DNA of 64,000 bases from Cercophora sp. LCS_1 (lineage: Eukaryota > Ascomycota > Sordariomycetes > Sordariales > Lasiosphaeriaceae): contig JAPZLL010000021.1 of NCBI GenBank assembly GCA_036250225.1, forward strand, positions 372,001 through 436,000. The letters run 5' to 3'. A program made the position numbers and the translations under genes. The notes beneath the pieces are model-generated. The model saw nothing but the letters and a program-made list of their open reading frames with translations. It did no database searches and was not told the DNA's origin. This document shows, one piece after another, positions 41,052 through 52,700 of this stretch. Position 1 is the first letter of the stretch; every line of letters starts with the position of its first letter.

Positions 41052-42765
41052 TTAGTCTACCCGGCGTCGCTTCAAGCTGACTGTCTCGGGGACCCCTCCC
41101 AAACTCCTCTTTGGCAAAACTTTCAATACAAATCTTTCTCGGTCTGATGATGCTGTTGGTGCTGTCTTCAGGACACTAGGACTTCCGAGCTTCGACGTTG
41201 TCAAGCCTTGGCGGATCTGAACCCTCCGCTCCTCAGCTCGCAACACCCACATGAGGGTAATCAGGACTTCCTTGGACGGGATACGGGCCCCGTTCAACCA
41301 GTTAGTCCCACCACCAACTTGCTTCAGCTGCTTGGCCAAATCGCCAGCCGCTGCCGCCGCCGATGCGTCGTCGCTCAAAACCCGGTCGACCTCGTATCCC
41401 TGGCCAGACACCAACCGCAATGCCTCCGCCGTCGCATCCATCAAGGGACGCGCCAATGCGGGGCTGCAGGTTAGGATCTTACGCAGGAACTTGAGTCTCA
41501 AGGTTGAAAAGCGACGGCTCTGCGACCGCGCGACTGTGGAGTTGGTGCTGCGGTTGCTGCTCGTTGGTAGGTGCGACGTGGTCGTCGGAGATGAAGTCGT
41601 TGATGTCGAAGTCGTTCGTGAAGGTGAAGGATTCGTCACCAACAGTATGATCGTATTCAAAATCGCTGGAGTTGGGGGAAGCGAGAAGTTCGCTCTCAAG
41701 GACATAGCTATCTGCATCAAGGGTCGGCTGCAGTGTGAAAGCATGGTCGAAGTTGAAGTCAGAAGTAGTTGCAACGGGAGCAAAAGAGCTAGCGCTGGGT
41801 GCAACGGCTGCTGGGCAGCCAGCCATGACGGCGCCGCTTCCGCCGACCGACACTGCAGGTCTGAGCACAACATCGCAGCAGGATGTTGTGTCGCGTCGGG
41901 GGAAGCGTGCACCGCCAGGCTGGCACCCGCAAGTGGTGCAACGGCGGCCGGCTCTGACTCCTCGTCGGCCTCCTCGGCCACGGGTGTGAGAACAGGAGAA
42001 AGGGAGGCGGGGTTAACCGTGTTGTTGGTAGGAATGGTCGTCAGGAGTTGCTCCAGAGAGCCGGTGGTGGGCACCGACATGTTGTGACCGTCCTGTGAGC
42101 TAAAGAGCTCTTGAGAGAATGTGACGGGGGATGGGCGGAGAGCATCGAATGGAGTGGATGCCGCGGCCATGCCCCCGGGTGCTGACGTAAATTTGCGGAG
42201 CTCGGCAACCAGGGTGATGTTATCTTGCTGCACCTTGCGGAGAAGGTCCTCAAGCTGCTTGTTCCGTTGCTCGAGTGCCTCAACCTCCTGGCGTTTCCGC
42301 TCTCGGGAGGACTGGGCGGCTCTGCGGTTGCGAAGGACGCGCTCGACACGGCGCTGCTCCTTCTCATCTTCGGTCTTGGCCCGTTTCCTACATTTTTGTC
42401 AGCGACTGTAATTGACGAAACAGCGTCGTCATTGCATCATACCTGGGAGGGAGGTTGGTCTTGGGCTCCGGCAACACTTGACCCCACGATTTCCTCTTCT
42501 TGACCGGCTTCTTCTCTGGGGTGCCATCGGCGGCGGGTGTCTCGGGCCCCGGCGACATTGAGGAGAGTAGGGCAAGGTCGACGTGGTCATCGACAAGAGA
42601 CTTTGGGCTCATCACGTCGAGAGGGTTGAGTGTTGTGGGAACCGGCGCCGGTGCGTTGCCAAAGAGTGATGGGTACATCTCGTCTGGTGTGGAGAGGAGA
42701 GACTCGGTAGGCGAGTTCTCGAACTTGAGGCTCGGCGACGGGGTGTGGGCAGCCCAGGAATCCAT
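41052..42765 (-). CDS. hac1: hac1/hacA, bZIP transcription factor of the unfolded protein response
   Basis: Induced form: complement of join 41479-41855, 41879-42387, 42443-42765, 402 residues. The spliceosomal intron is 42388-42442 (55 nt). The Ire1-type intron is 41856-41878 (23 nt). Without Ire1 cleavage the first frame runs on to 41052 (552 residues), hence the outer coordinate. The family signature KKPVKKRKSWGQVLPEPKTN, then RKRAKTEDEKEQRRVERVLR, leads into the basic region NRRAAQSSRERKRQEVEALE and a leucine zipper (about 120-165). The spliced C-terminus shows TQHPAVSVGGSG, LDADSYVLESELLASPNSSD and FTNDFDINDFISDD, as in other Sordariomycete Hac1 proteins. Under ER stress Ire1 cuts the cytoplasmic mRNA and the spliced product activates chaperone and secretion genes in the nucleus. 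An in-frame upstream ATG at 42867 would add 34 residues. Confidence 0.93.
41856..41878 (-). other. hac1: Ire1-type unconventional intron of hac1 (23 nt)
   Basis: On the minus strand the boundaries read CATCCTG/CTGCG and GACCTG/CAGTG; both fit the CNG/CNG cleavage rule for Ire1. Removing 23 nt shifts frame from the uninduced to the induced reading and yields HPAVSVGGSG. A 20-nt alternative (CTGCTG/CGATG) also fixes the frame but fits the 5' consensus less well. Confidence 0.8.
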
Positions 42766-45700
42766 TTTGACAATCGGAATCTGCACCACGTAGGAGGACT
42801 TGAAGTTGCTGCGTTGATTGAATTGGGTTGCGTTGCGTCGACTTGTCGGGGTGATCAAGTTGAGCAATGCTGCAGTCTTGAGTGCGACGATTGGAGGTGC
42901 CGTCCTAATGCTCCAATACTAATATGTCGAGTCGAGAAATTGTCAAGGCAAAAGCATAATGAGTGACGACGCCTTGGTGAGTCAGCAAAGGCTAGTGTGA
43001 CTCGAAAGCGGTAAGGGTTGGCTGTGTTGGGGAAGAAAAGGCCAGCGTGTTCTTTGTGATGATCTTGTGATGGTTGCCAGCCAGGTCGGGGGAGAGGAGG
43101 TGCTTTTATCTTTTGAACACGTTTCGTGAAAGGGGGCCGGTGCCTCAGGCTAAAAAAGGTACGTACCTCAAGCATGAGGTGGAGCCGAGTGCGGTGATTG
43201 GACACACAAATTGTGCGACACAGCCAGATTCCAAACAAGGAAACCCCAAGGATCGGATGGAGCGTCCGCCAGGGGTCAGACAGCTGATGGCCCCACTGCC
43301 CGCCCACCCACACATGTCGACACGGGAGGAGGCAACAGCGAAAAGGGGTCTCCATGGCTTCCGTCAAGGTTGGTTCCGCGAATGCAAGGAGGCGGGGGCC
43401 AAGGGAAAGCAGAAACGACAAGCCCGCGCGCCGCTCGCTTGCGCTTTGCTTGTTCCAAGCAGAGCGGCGTCGACAGCGCGCGCAAGGCTCTTTCCGCCGT
43501 GCACCGTTTTCCACAGCTCCCTCCGGCGGTGGGCGCTCTAGGGGCTGTGCCGCGCGAGCGGCGAGCGGCGAGCTGTGAGACTGCGGGAGCGCATCGCCAG
43601 TGCATTTTCAGCGCCCGCGGGCCAGTGAGGGTGTGTGCTCTCCACCGCTATCTGCAGCGTATGGAGTCGCCTGCAAAGGCTGATAGGACCTGCGCCCCCA
43701 AGCTCGGCTCTCCCTGACGCGATTGACCCAATGATCGTCCGAGGGCCTTTCTGACAGCAGCATTCGGCCTCAGCCGTTGCATTCGGAGCCATTCACAAAT
43801 CACCAGCATCGTCTTGCCATTCGCGGCCTCCAGTCTTGTCCGATTGCCATCATTGTTCCAGATCCGAGACCTTTCAATTTGTCTGGCTCAATTCACGTTT
43901 TGATGGGCCTCCACCGGGGGCGAAGAGGACGGAAGCCGGCCGAGCCATGGCAGTTGTCTGCCGAAGTGCGGTGGAAGCTTTTTCTCGGCCTCGATTGCGA
44001 TAGCGACACACAGTTAAGCGTTTCGGGCCAGCCTCGTGCCAAATGCTAATATCGCATTTTCTCCGGCGCTCCATCTTCTCAAATGAGGACCCATACGGCT
44101 CTGCTCGACCCGGATGCAATCTCTATCTAACCTTTGCAGTGTGATCGAACCGCGACGTCTTGGTCCGCCGCAATCTATCGGAGAGTACGCCCGCCAGTCC
44201 TCAACGCACACAGCATACGCACTCGGGAGAATAGCCGGCACTACCCCAGATTGTTCGCCTGTGAGGCAGCGACAGCATTGCGGAGGATGGTCCCGAGATT
44301 CTGTTGGCCCTCCGTTATTGGCCTCGTTTTACCGGGTGTCCTGGATTCTAGAAGCTGCCTCGTAATTAAGAGCCAAATTCGCTATACGGCACCTAACGGT
44401 CGCGGGCCGTTAGGAGGCTGGGGCCGGGTCTGCGAAGGATCGCGCGCTCTACGATGGCCATCTGCACAATGTCTGCCTCACCTGCCAGATCCTTCCCAAC
44501 CGTATTTCCTGACGAGGGAGCTCGGCATCGCAATCGCAGGGGAACGATGGGGCGAACGTTCCTTTGGGAAGGCGTCAACTCGTGGTTCACCGTGAGATGG
44601 GTGTGGCGCTGCGAGATTGCGGTTGTGCAATGTCATTACGGATATCTGATGCGATATCGCCATTTGCATGAACAAATCGACTCCGGCGGCGATTATGCGC
44701 TTCAACTTTCCCTCACGTAAATGACCAAATTCCCCACTTGGTTCGTGATCTGAGCTGGATTGAGTTACGTGAGGACGGCGGATTTGCGATACGGCGCAGT
44801 CAGACGACAACTCCGTCAACCTTGGCTTGCGTCTCCACACGATCTGGCTGTTGGTGACAAGCCGCTGACATGCATCAATTATCTTCGCCGTCGCAGAAGG
44901 TTTGAAGCATTCCGCGTGTCCCGAGTGAGCCGGCCTCACGCCAACAGGCGTGCTATGAGGACTATCGGCATTGGCAGTTTCAATATTCGGCTCAGAATGC
45001 TTCCCAACAGTCCCAACAATAGAGTTGAACTCCTTCGCCCGCCTGTCTTCAAACAATAGTTCCCAATACTTGACGGGAGGGTAACACAAGCACGGCATGA
45101 CGCGGGCTCACACCTTGCATCGTTAGTTTGCGTCTCGCTGAGCTCAGCCCAACGCGCCATCCTCACCTTGAGGTTTGTGGGTGGAGTGCTGCCTCAGGCC
45201 ACAATCCAGGCACCACACCATCGCATCAACTTGCACCAGGAACCGATGAAACATCAGGAATGGTTCAATTCGGCAAGCCATCCCTTACGGGCGCAGCAAA
45301 CGCCTGACCCGATCGAGCGAAAGATCCAGCGCCAGGGCACGGCGTGGCCTCCATGTTCCTGACTGCTTCGATCGTCCAGCCGAGAAAACCCCGCCCTTGC
45401 CATCCGTCCCAGGGGTTAATCGGCCCTCTCGTGGTCTCTTTCCCCTGGCTAGGACGATCCCATCACCAACGAACCTCACCAACATCGCAACTATCGTCGT
45501 TCAGCAAACCAAAAATCCAATATTGCTACCACAGGGACATCTTCCGCCCCTCCTTCTTCTCCCTTCCGACCATCACCATCACCATCTCCGCGTTTTCTTT
45601 CCAATACATGCTCGTCCCTTGCAGCAAAGGCGGCACCACCGCACACGCAAGAGTTGCAGCGCCCAATCCCGTCTCGGAGCTCCCCTCCGTGCGGAGGCGG

Positions 45701-46713
45701 AATGGCGGAGGCGGGTCGTCCTTGGAACCCCGTTCCTGAAAATCTTCCCCGCAACCCGCACGTTTTCAATGCAAGTCACTCACAAGAGCCTCCCCCCATC
45801 CATCATCCCCAAGACGGCACGTCCACCCGCCCCTGCCGGCCACCAACAACGCCCATCGGCTCGCTTCCATAAAAATATCCCATTCTTTTCCCAGACGGGG
45901 TGCGGGGTAGGAATGGTGTGTGAGCGGGCAGGCAAAAAAAAAAGGACGGGAAAGTTGTCACAATGGCATGCATGGGCATTCTGTCGGAAGCGAGGCAGAG
46001 GACGGATGGGTTCATCGTCACGACAGGCTAGTTTTGACAGGTCGCCAATATTTCCTTTTCTCTCTTTGCCACGCGCAAAGGCTACGCGCGACGACCCGTC
46101 GCATCTAGTGATGTAGGATTTCCCCTTCTCGCTTCCCTTTCTCTTTTCCGTTCCCTCCCCTCTCGTTTCGCTTCCCCGGACGACCAGCACCGCGGATGGC
46201 GGAATCTGGGGAAGGACCAAGTCCGGGGTGCGGAACATCGGGAGGAAGGATGTGTCAAGCGGGATCCCGAATCCAGATGGCCTGGCACTTTACCTCGGAA
46301 GCCGATCACACACTGCTGGACCAAATCCCGACCAGAGATATATTACTAGGTGAATGCAGCTTTTCTTCCTCTCTTTGCCTCGTCCTCATAGCCCCAGACC
46401 AGGTATGATAACTTCGCAGTTGTTGGTCTATGTCTATTTTTCCTTTGCTCAATGCTCAAATGTGGTATCCCGCCACCTGTAGCTCGCCTAAAAAAAAACC
46501 CTCCCCTTACCACAATTCCCTTGGTCATCCCGTCTCGTCGCTTCCCGAAGGGGCGCTCTTTCCACCCATCTGGCTTACTCTTGGTCGTGGTCTTTTGAAC
46601 CGCTCTCCTGCTCAAGAGTGCTGAGAGATGTTGACAACATCTGCTCTTATACCGCCTCATCATCAAGTGATCTCGGAGGCACCCAATTGCCTTTTTTTTT
46701 TTTTTTTTTCCGT
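42766..46713. other. Intergenic stretch, no gene seen
   Basis: The left end is the hac1 leader and promoter; long leaders with short upstream frames are usual for this gene. No open frame between 43 and 46.7 kb shows a domain. The right end has a T-run (about 46689-46710) just past the DUF427 stop codon. Confidence 0.45.
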
Positions 46714-47435
46714 CTAAAACACCGGATCCCAAGTCCCCCACTGACCCTTGACGACGCCCCCAATGTCGCTCGTCACCCAGCCGCCATAATAGTCGCCCGG
46801 CTGCGGTTGGGCTCTCTCACCGTCGACGAAGCAGTCCCAGGGGCCGACCATGAAGGCGATATACCCTTTGATCTCCTCGTAGCCCTTGGACGGCTCGACG
46901 TACGACCATATTCTGTTGGCGCAAGTGTCGGAGGCTGAGATGGGGCTCATGAGGGCGTAGTAGGTGGCCTGGCCTTTGTACTCGCAGTATGTCGACCGGG
47001 GCGTGGTGCTCAGCGGCATTCTGACCCGCCGGGGAGGAATGTAGTAGGCTGTTTAGTGAAAAAAGGAAAAATTAAGGTTAGTGATTGCGGGATCAAGCTA
47101 TGGAGCACGGGTGATGGGTGTGACGGGCTGGTTATGGAGTCGGGATGTGGGTTAAGGGCAGCAAAGGTGGACGCTGGATGGAAACGGGCTGCCAACACGT
47201 GGTACACGAAATGGGGAAGGAGACGGGACACGGGGTGCCATGGGGAGAGGAGCAATAACGTACTGGGTGCATGATGCATCTCCAAGACCCAGTAACCTTC
47301 GCCGGCAGGGCAATCCGCAATCAGCGCGCCATGCCACATGATCTGGATGTGCCGCGGGCACTTTTCCACAATGGGCGGGCGCGGGAATGCTTGGACATTG
47401 AGGGCCGCCCTGCCAGTTGCTGATCCTGCGGCCAT
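46714..47435 (-). CDS. DUF427 domain protein
   Basis: Complement of join 46714-47048 and 47264-47435, 168 residues. The 215-nt intron has GTACGT and AAACAG ends; splicing gives MHHAPTYYIPPRRV. The protein matches DUF427, a small beta-rich fold: RHIQIMWHGALIAD (strand with WNG-like motif), a YYIPP segment matching the family's HYFP, TYCEYKGQATYYALM (family CPWKGxAxYY), and EEIKGYIAFM before GPWDCFVDGE. The biochemical role of the family is not established. No signal peptide. The N-terminal 20 residues are Ala/Gly-rich. Conserved Cys and Lys in CEYKG are present, so the copy looks intact. Confidence 0.85.
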
Positions 47436-48340
47436 GGTTTAGGTTGAGGATTGGTCGGGTCAGGTATATTATTTGTTCTTTTTCGCCCTTTTTGGGGGGA
47501 GGGTCGTGCTTGGGGCTTTTTTTCTTGCTTGCTCCGGTTTGGTGATCCACAGAGGGGAAGCTGGCGCGGTTGGGAAGGTGAAGAAGAGTGGTTGAAGTTT
47601 TTTCGGCGCTCGGTCGGTCTCCAGAAAATGGGTACGAAGCCTGATAAAGTTTGGCCTTGCTTGGAGAGTGATCAGATAAAAAAAAAAGGCAAGAAAGATT
47701 GGATTGCTACAGGCCCCCAAGGTAAAAAGACATGGCAGGAAAGGAAAATTCGCACGTTTTTCGGCGAGCGAAAAGTATTAGGAAAGTCCACCCGCCCACC
47801 TTCCCATTGCCCACCGGTCCGGAAGGCACTCCAAGTCAGAAATCGCCATTCTCCTCAACCGGCATTCCCTGACCAAGAGCTAGACCTCAGGCGAAAAAAG
47901 GGCCTTCCCGATGTGGCTTGTCCCCTGGACGAGGAAGAGGGGTTCAAGAACCCACCTGCGGGAAACTCCTAGTGTGAAGTCTTTTCGGGGTGCGCGGGAG
48001 ACAAACTTATCGTCAACCTGCCGAGAACACTGCGTCATGGGTTGTGGCGTTGACCGGGGTCTGTCGGCAAGTCCACTGTGGCGGGCCAATCATCGTCTTC
48101 TCTTGGCCCCCTTGCCGAGGCTCTTAGGACCCCGCCCAGATCTCTTGGCAGGCCGACCAGCGGCCGGTGAGGTAGCCACCAGCCGCCGTCACCGAGTCGC
48201 ATGCGTCAGCCACCCGTTGCAAACCAGTTCCTAGTCGCCTCCGAACACCGAAACCATCACGGCATCCGATCCCATCTCCCGACGCTCTCTCTACACCGCC
48301 CATTCCCCCACACACTCGCAGACAGACAAACACATACACC
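47436..48340. other. Divergent promoter stretch between DUF427 and Did2 genes
   Basis: No gene seen. The right-hand 100 bases are C/T- and CA-rich, typical of a fungal leader, and end at CACCATGG around the Did2 start. Confidence 0.5.
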
Positions 48341-49053
48341 ATGGCCAACCGCCAACTCGCCCGCGACATGCAAGTCGAGTTCCAAGCTCGCGTAAGTCTG
48401 CACAACCCCTCACCTCACCCATCCCACATTATCTCCGACCCCCCTCCCTCAGCCTCAACTAACCCTGTTTGTTCACCCAGTTCAACGCAAAGCAAGCCCG
48501 TCGCGAGGCCCAAAAGGCTGCCAAACAAGACAACGAACTCAAGAAGCAGATCCAGAACCTGCTGAAGAAGGGCGACACGGCCGCCGCGGCGCAAAAGGCG
48601 CGCATGCTGCTGGCCAAGCAGGCCATCGCGGCGCAAATGGACCAGGCAGCCGACATGGCCGAGCTCAGCGTCGCGCAGATCCAGGCCAACAACGCCATGA
48701 ACCGCATGACGTACATGATGGCGCAGTCGTCCAAGACCATGTCGCGCGCGCAGAAAAACGTCAACGCCGAGAAGACGCTGCTCACCATGGAGCAGTACAA
48801 GACGCAGAACGAGGAGTACGCCATGAGCAACGGCATCTACACGGACGCCATGACGCAGAGCACGAGCACCCAGGTCAGCGACGATGCGGTGCACGAGCTG
48901 CTGGGCAAGTTGGCGGACGATGCGGGCTTGGAGCTGGGCGCTGAGCTGAACAAGGCCAGCACAAGTAAGGTCGATCCGGTCAAGGAGGTGGAGGGGCCGA
49001 CGGCTGAGGAGGAGGATGCGTTGCAGCAGAGGTTGAGAGCCCTTCGGGCTTAG
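48341..49053 (+). CDS. DID2: Did2/Vps46/CHMP1, ESCRT-III-associated protein
   Basis: Join 48341-48391 and 48481-49053, 207 residues, normal for the family. The 89-nt intron has GTAAGT and CCCAG ends. CHMP1/Did2 is a small coiled-coil ESCRT-III subunit that recruits the AAA ATPase Vps4 to endosomal membranes for multivesicular body sorting. The basic, helical N-terminal half (FNAKQARREAQKAAKQDNEL, then KGDTAAAAQKARMLLAKQA) binds membrane. The C-terminal half is acidic. The end EEDALQQRLRALRA is a MIM1-type Vps4-binding motif (family pattern DELxxRLxxLR). DDAVHELLGKLADDAGLEL is also family-typical. Both halves are present, so it is probably functional. ATG 48341 lies in a CACCATGG context. Confidence 0.93.
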
Positions 49054-49778
49054 AAATGTTATGGATGCGTTGGCTTTGGGTTGGTTGGGTACTCTCTCTC
49101 TCTCATACGCGGCGTTGGGGTCATGATGTGATGAGGCTTCTTGGGACGGCGAGAATTGCCGCAGGGTTTTGTCTGTCTTGGGTTCTGAAATTGCAATAGG
49201 GTTGATACGATAGATCATGGATACATACATTGCCATGGGACACTATTTACGGGCGCTGGTTGTTTGTCAAAAACGATGGTGATGGGATGGGATGGGCAAA
49301 AAGCAAAAGCTCGGGCCCCAGGCTCGATTCTTGGAACTGACGACCACGCCGCCGAGTAGAATCGAACCTGGGACCTTACGAAACCAGTGCGGGCATACCA
49401 CGCATGCGCACAGTGATGGTTTCTGGCTGGCTGTGTGAGCAAGGCGACGCTCACTACCGCTCGGCCAAGACGTCCTTCTTGGTGAGTCCAACTTGACAGA
49501 ACGTGGCCGGACCTAATACATCAACCCCCCAGAGCCGTCCTGCACGTCCCTGAAATTTGTCACAGCAACCAGAACATGCCCATCACCCACTGTCACAGCA
49601 GCCACCATGCATCGATCGTCCATTCATTACTTCATACATCTCTAGTCCGTCATCCACAGAAGTTCCTTTTCCCAACCAAATGCCCCACAAAGCAGCAGAT
49701 CCAGCCTATGCATACCGCGCCATACGATGCCATGCTACAAGGGACTCCAAATACACCACCAAACCACCTTGTATATCC
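49054..49778. other. Convergent 3' region with a tRNA-like element
   Basis: Between the stops of Did2 and Ski2. It contains a short TC repeat near 49092-49106 and a minus-strand element at about 49340-49474 that resembles parts of a tRNA. Confidence 0.5.
49340..49474 (-). other. tRNA-like sequence, probably degenerate
   Basis: On the minus strand TTGGCCGAGCGGTAGTGAGC resembles the D-arm of Leu/Ser-type tRNAs, and GGTCCCAGGTTCGATTC resembles a variable loop plus B box. Between them is a hairpin with GAAACCA paired to TGGTTTC. The T-stem does not close (CCAGG opposite CTACT) and the acceptor ends pair only partly, so I do not call it a functional tRNA. Confidence 0.3.
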
Positions 49779-52700
49779 TCACATATACAAACTAGCTACC
49801 GCCGTGATGTCTCGCTTAATCATCTCCTGCGCCGCCGTCATCTTCTGGTACAACTCCGGGTCGCCAATGATCCTGGCCGCATTCTTGACCTCACGACACG
49901 TCTCGTCAAGTCTTGAGATGGTCCTGACAATGGTACCCTCCAGGACGTCGGTCAAGCCGGTGATATTCTTGAAGCTCATGCCCTTTGCCCATTCATAGAC
50001 CACCTCCATGAGACCGAAACGCGGGCGACTAGCAAAATCGTTGGCCTCCTCGCTGGTCTGGATGACCTGGTGCAGCGTCTGCACGGCGTTGACTTTCTCG
50101 GAAATAGCAATAATCGTCTTCATGCCGCGCTCCAGGCTGCCGGTGAGCACGGGGACTGTGTCGGTTTTCTCCTGGAAGACAAAGGCTGAGAGGAGGGCGG
50201 CGATTTCCGCTGGTTCGTAGTCTGCAAGGACGTTTTCCAGGATGAGCTCGGTAAGGACAAGCTCGTCACCCGAGTGGATCTCGCAGGCAACCTTGCCCTT
50301 GAGCTGGATGCGGCTGCCATCGTCGATGAAGGAGAGGTCCTTTAGGACCTGGATGCGCTGCTCGTAGTCGGGCAGAAGCTGCAGATTCTGGTCCGAGAGG
50401 GTCTGACGCAGGTCATCGATGTGAGTCTTAATCAACCATTGATCGTGGCACATGGCGTAGTGCTTGAGGAACAAGGGGCATTGCGTAGCCGGGGACTTTG
50501 TCACCTTGACTTCAACGTCACGGCGGCGTGCCATGATCTCGTGCAATGCCAGTGACTTGATCCTGCTAAGATCCATCTCATCCCAGATTTCCGAGGTCCA
50601 TGACCGGCAGATTGCATGGAGCTTCTCCTTGGCCTGATGGTAGCCTTCGCCGCTAAAGATCTCCGGGAGAACGCCCCTGGTAATGTGGTTTGTGAGATAG
50701 ACGAGATCGCTGAGGGGGACATGAAGCGTCTTCGTCATGATGTGTTTCTTCGCCTGGGGAAGCCGGCTGAACTTGTCCCGGAAGGGGGCCACGAAGGGCA
50801 GGAGGTCGGTGTCGTTGCGAATTTCCCGCAGCGTCTTGATCTCGAGAACATGCAGTGTGGGATTAGTAGCACTGCTCTTGACGCTAGCGCCCTCGGAGAG
50901 AAGGATACCAGGGGTTCGAACGCCGTCCTTCATCCATACTATGAGACGGCCTGGCGTGAACATCTTTCGCCCAATAGGAATGGCCAACAGGCCACGGTAC
51001 AGCTCCTGGGTCAGCTGTTTGTAGTCCTCGCCAGCTTGGTGGCATTCATCCATGTGCTCATCACATATCTTGCATGCGTCTCTCTTGACCCTCGCCAAGT
51101 CTGCCTCGGACAGCTTGACCGCCTTCTCATGTTCTGGCAACAGCTGTTGGGTCGCATGCTCTGAGAAACTGCGCTTAATCATTTCCTCGATCTTGAGTGC
51201 TTCCACGCGAAGCAAGTTGAGAATCATGTTGTACGTCAGGCGGAATTGTGAGCGCAGCTTGCTAGGCTCGCCCAGGATCATCTGGCGCAAATCTGTGACT
51301 GGCGGCGCTTCGTCGCCACCGGGCGGGACGATGATGACAGACCCAACTGTGTCGAGACCACGTCTTCCAGCGCGACCAGCCATCTGGGTGTACTCGCCCG
51401 GAAGAAGGTTGCGGAACGAATGGCCGTCATGCTTCCTGTAGCCCGAAAAGACGACGGTTCTTGTCGGCAAGTTCAAACCCATGGCGAATGTCTCTGTCGC
51501 AAAGAGAACCTTGACGAGAGTCTGAGCAAACAGAATCTCGACCAACTCCTTGACGATGGGCAGCAGACCACCGTGGTGGACAGCAATTCCACGCGACAAC
51601 AGCTCCCTCAGTCTGATAATCTGGGGCAGCGTGCGGTCCTCCGGCTTCAAACGCGCTACCGACTTCTCGATGATCATGTGGATCAAACTCTTCTCCTGAG
51701 CTGTGCAGAAATCTTGATTCGTAAGAGCGTCGGCATTCTCCTCGCATCGCTTCTTCGAGAACACGAAGATACAGGCGGGCAACAAGGTCTTTTTCTTGAG
51801 GAACTGCACCAAGTGAACCCAAAGGTTCTTGTCCTGGGCAGCAGACGTGAAACCACCCGGCCTGCCGGTACGACCCATGTGGCCTGGCGCATGGCTTGCT
51901 CGGGGAGGTCCACCTCTTCCACGCTGTTGACCACCACCGCCTCTACCGCCGCCCCGCTGCTGGTTTCCTCCTCTCTGGTTTCCACCTCTGCCACCTCTCT
52001 GGTTGCCGCCACCACGGGCCGGCGCCTGCTCGATAGCCTTGGGTGGTTTGTCTTTGCCCTGCAACGCACTGTTTGCATCCTTCCACCCCTTCTCGATGAA
52101 CTTTTTCTCGGAGTCGACGATTTTCCAGATGTCCTTGTTGGCCCAGAGGTAGTGCTCCAGAGGTACAGGTCGTTTAGGTGTTGAAATGACGTAGATGTCC
52201 TTTTGTTTGGTTCGACCGACCCAAGAGGCGAACTCGTAGGTATTTGGCACTGTTGCAGACAACAGAATGAGAGAGACGTGTTCTGGAAGCATGATGATGA
52301 CTTCTTCCCAAACCACACCACGCTCATAATCGTTCACGTAGTGAACTTCGTCGAAGATGACAAACTCCACATCGCGAATGAGATCGGCGCCACGGTAAAG
52401 CATACTTCGCAGAATCTCGGTTGTCATGATGAGACAGCTAGCTTCGGGATTGATCTGAACGTCTCCTGTCAAGATACCGACCTCGTCAAATGTCTGTCGG
52501 AAATCGCGGAACTTTTGGTTGCTCAACGCCTTGATCGGTGACGTGTAAATGGCCTTGGTCATGTGTTTGGCCGCCAGGGCGATGGCATACTCTGCCACGA
52601 CCGTTTTTCCTGCCGATGTGTGTGCAGCAACAAAGACGGAATCACCGTTCTCAAGATGGTACACGGCCTCTTTCTGGAAAGTATCTAGTTCGAAAGGCCA

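Noticed and set aside
41052..42233. The 393-codon hac1 frame taken as a separate gene
   Set aside because: It begins inside the bZIP coding exon and is the uninduced continuation of hac1, so it is described within that gene.
45397..46116. 239-codon plus-strand frame
   Set aside because: His/Pro/Arg-rich low complexity with overlapping minus-strand frames; no family resemblance.
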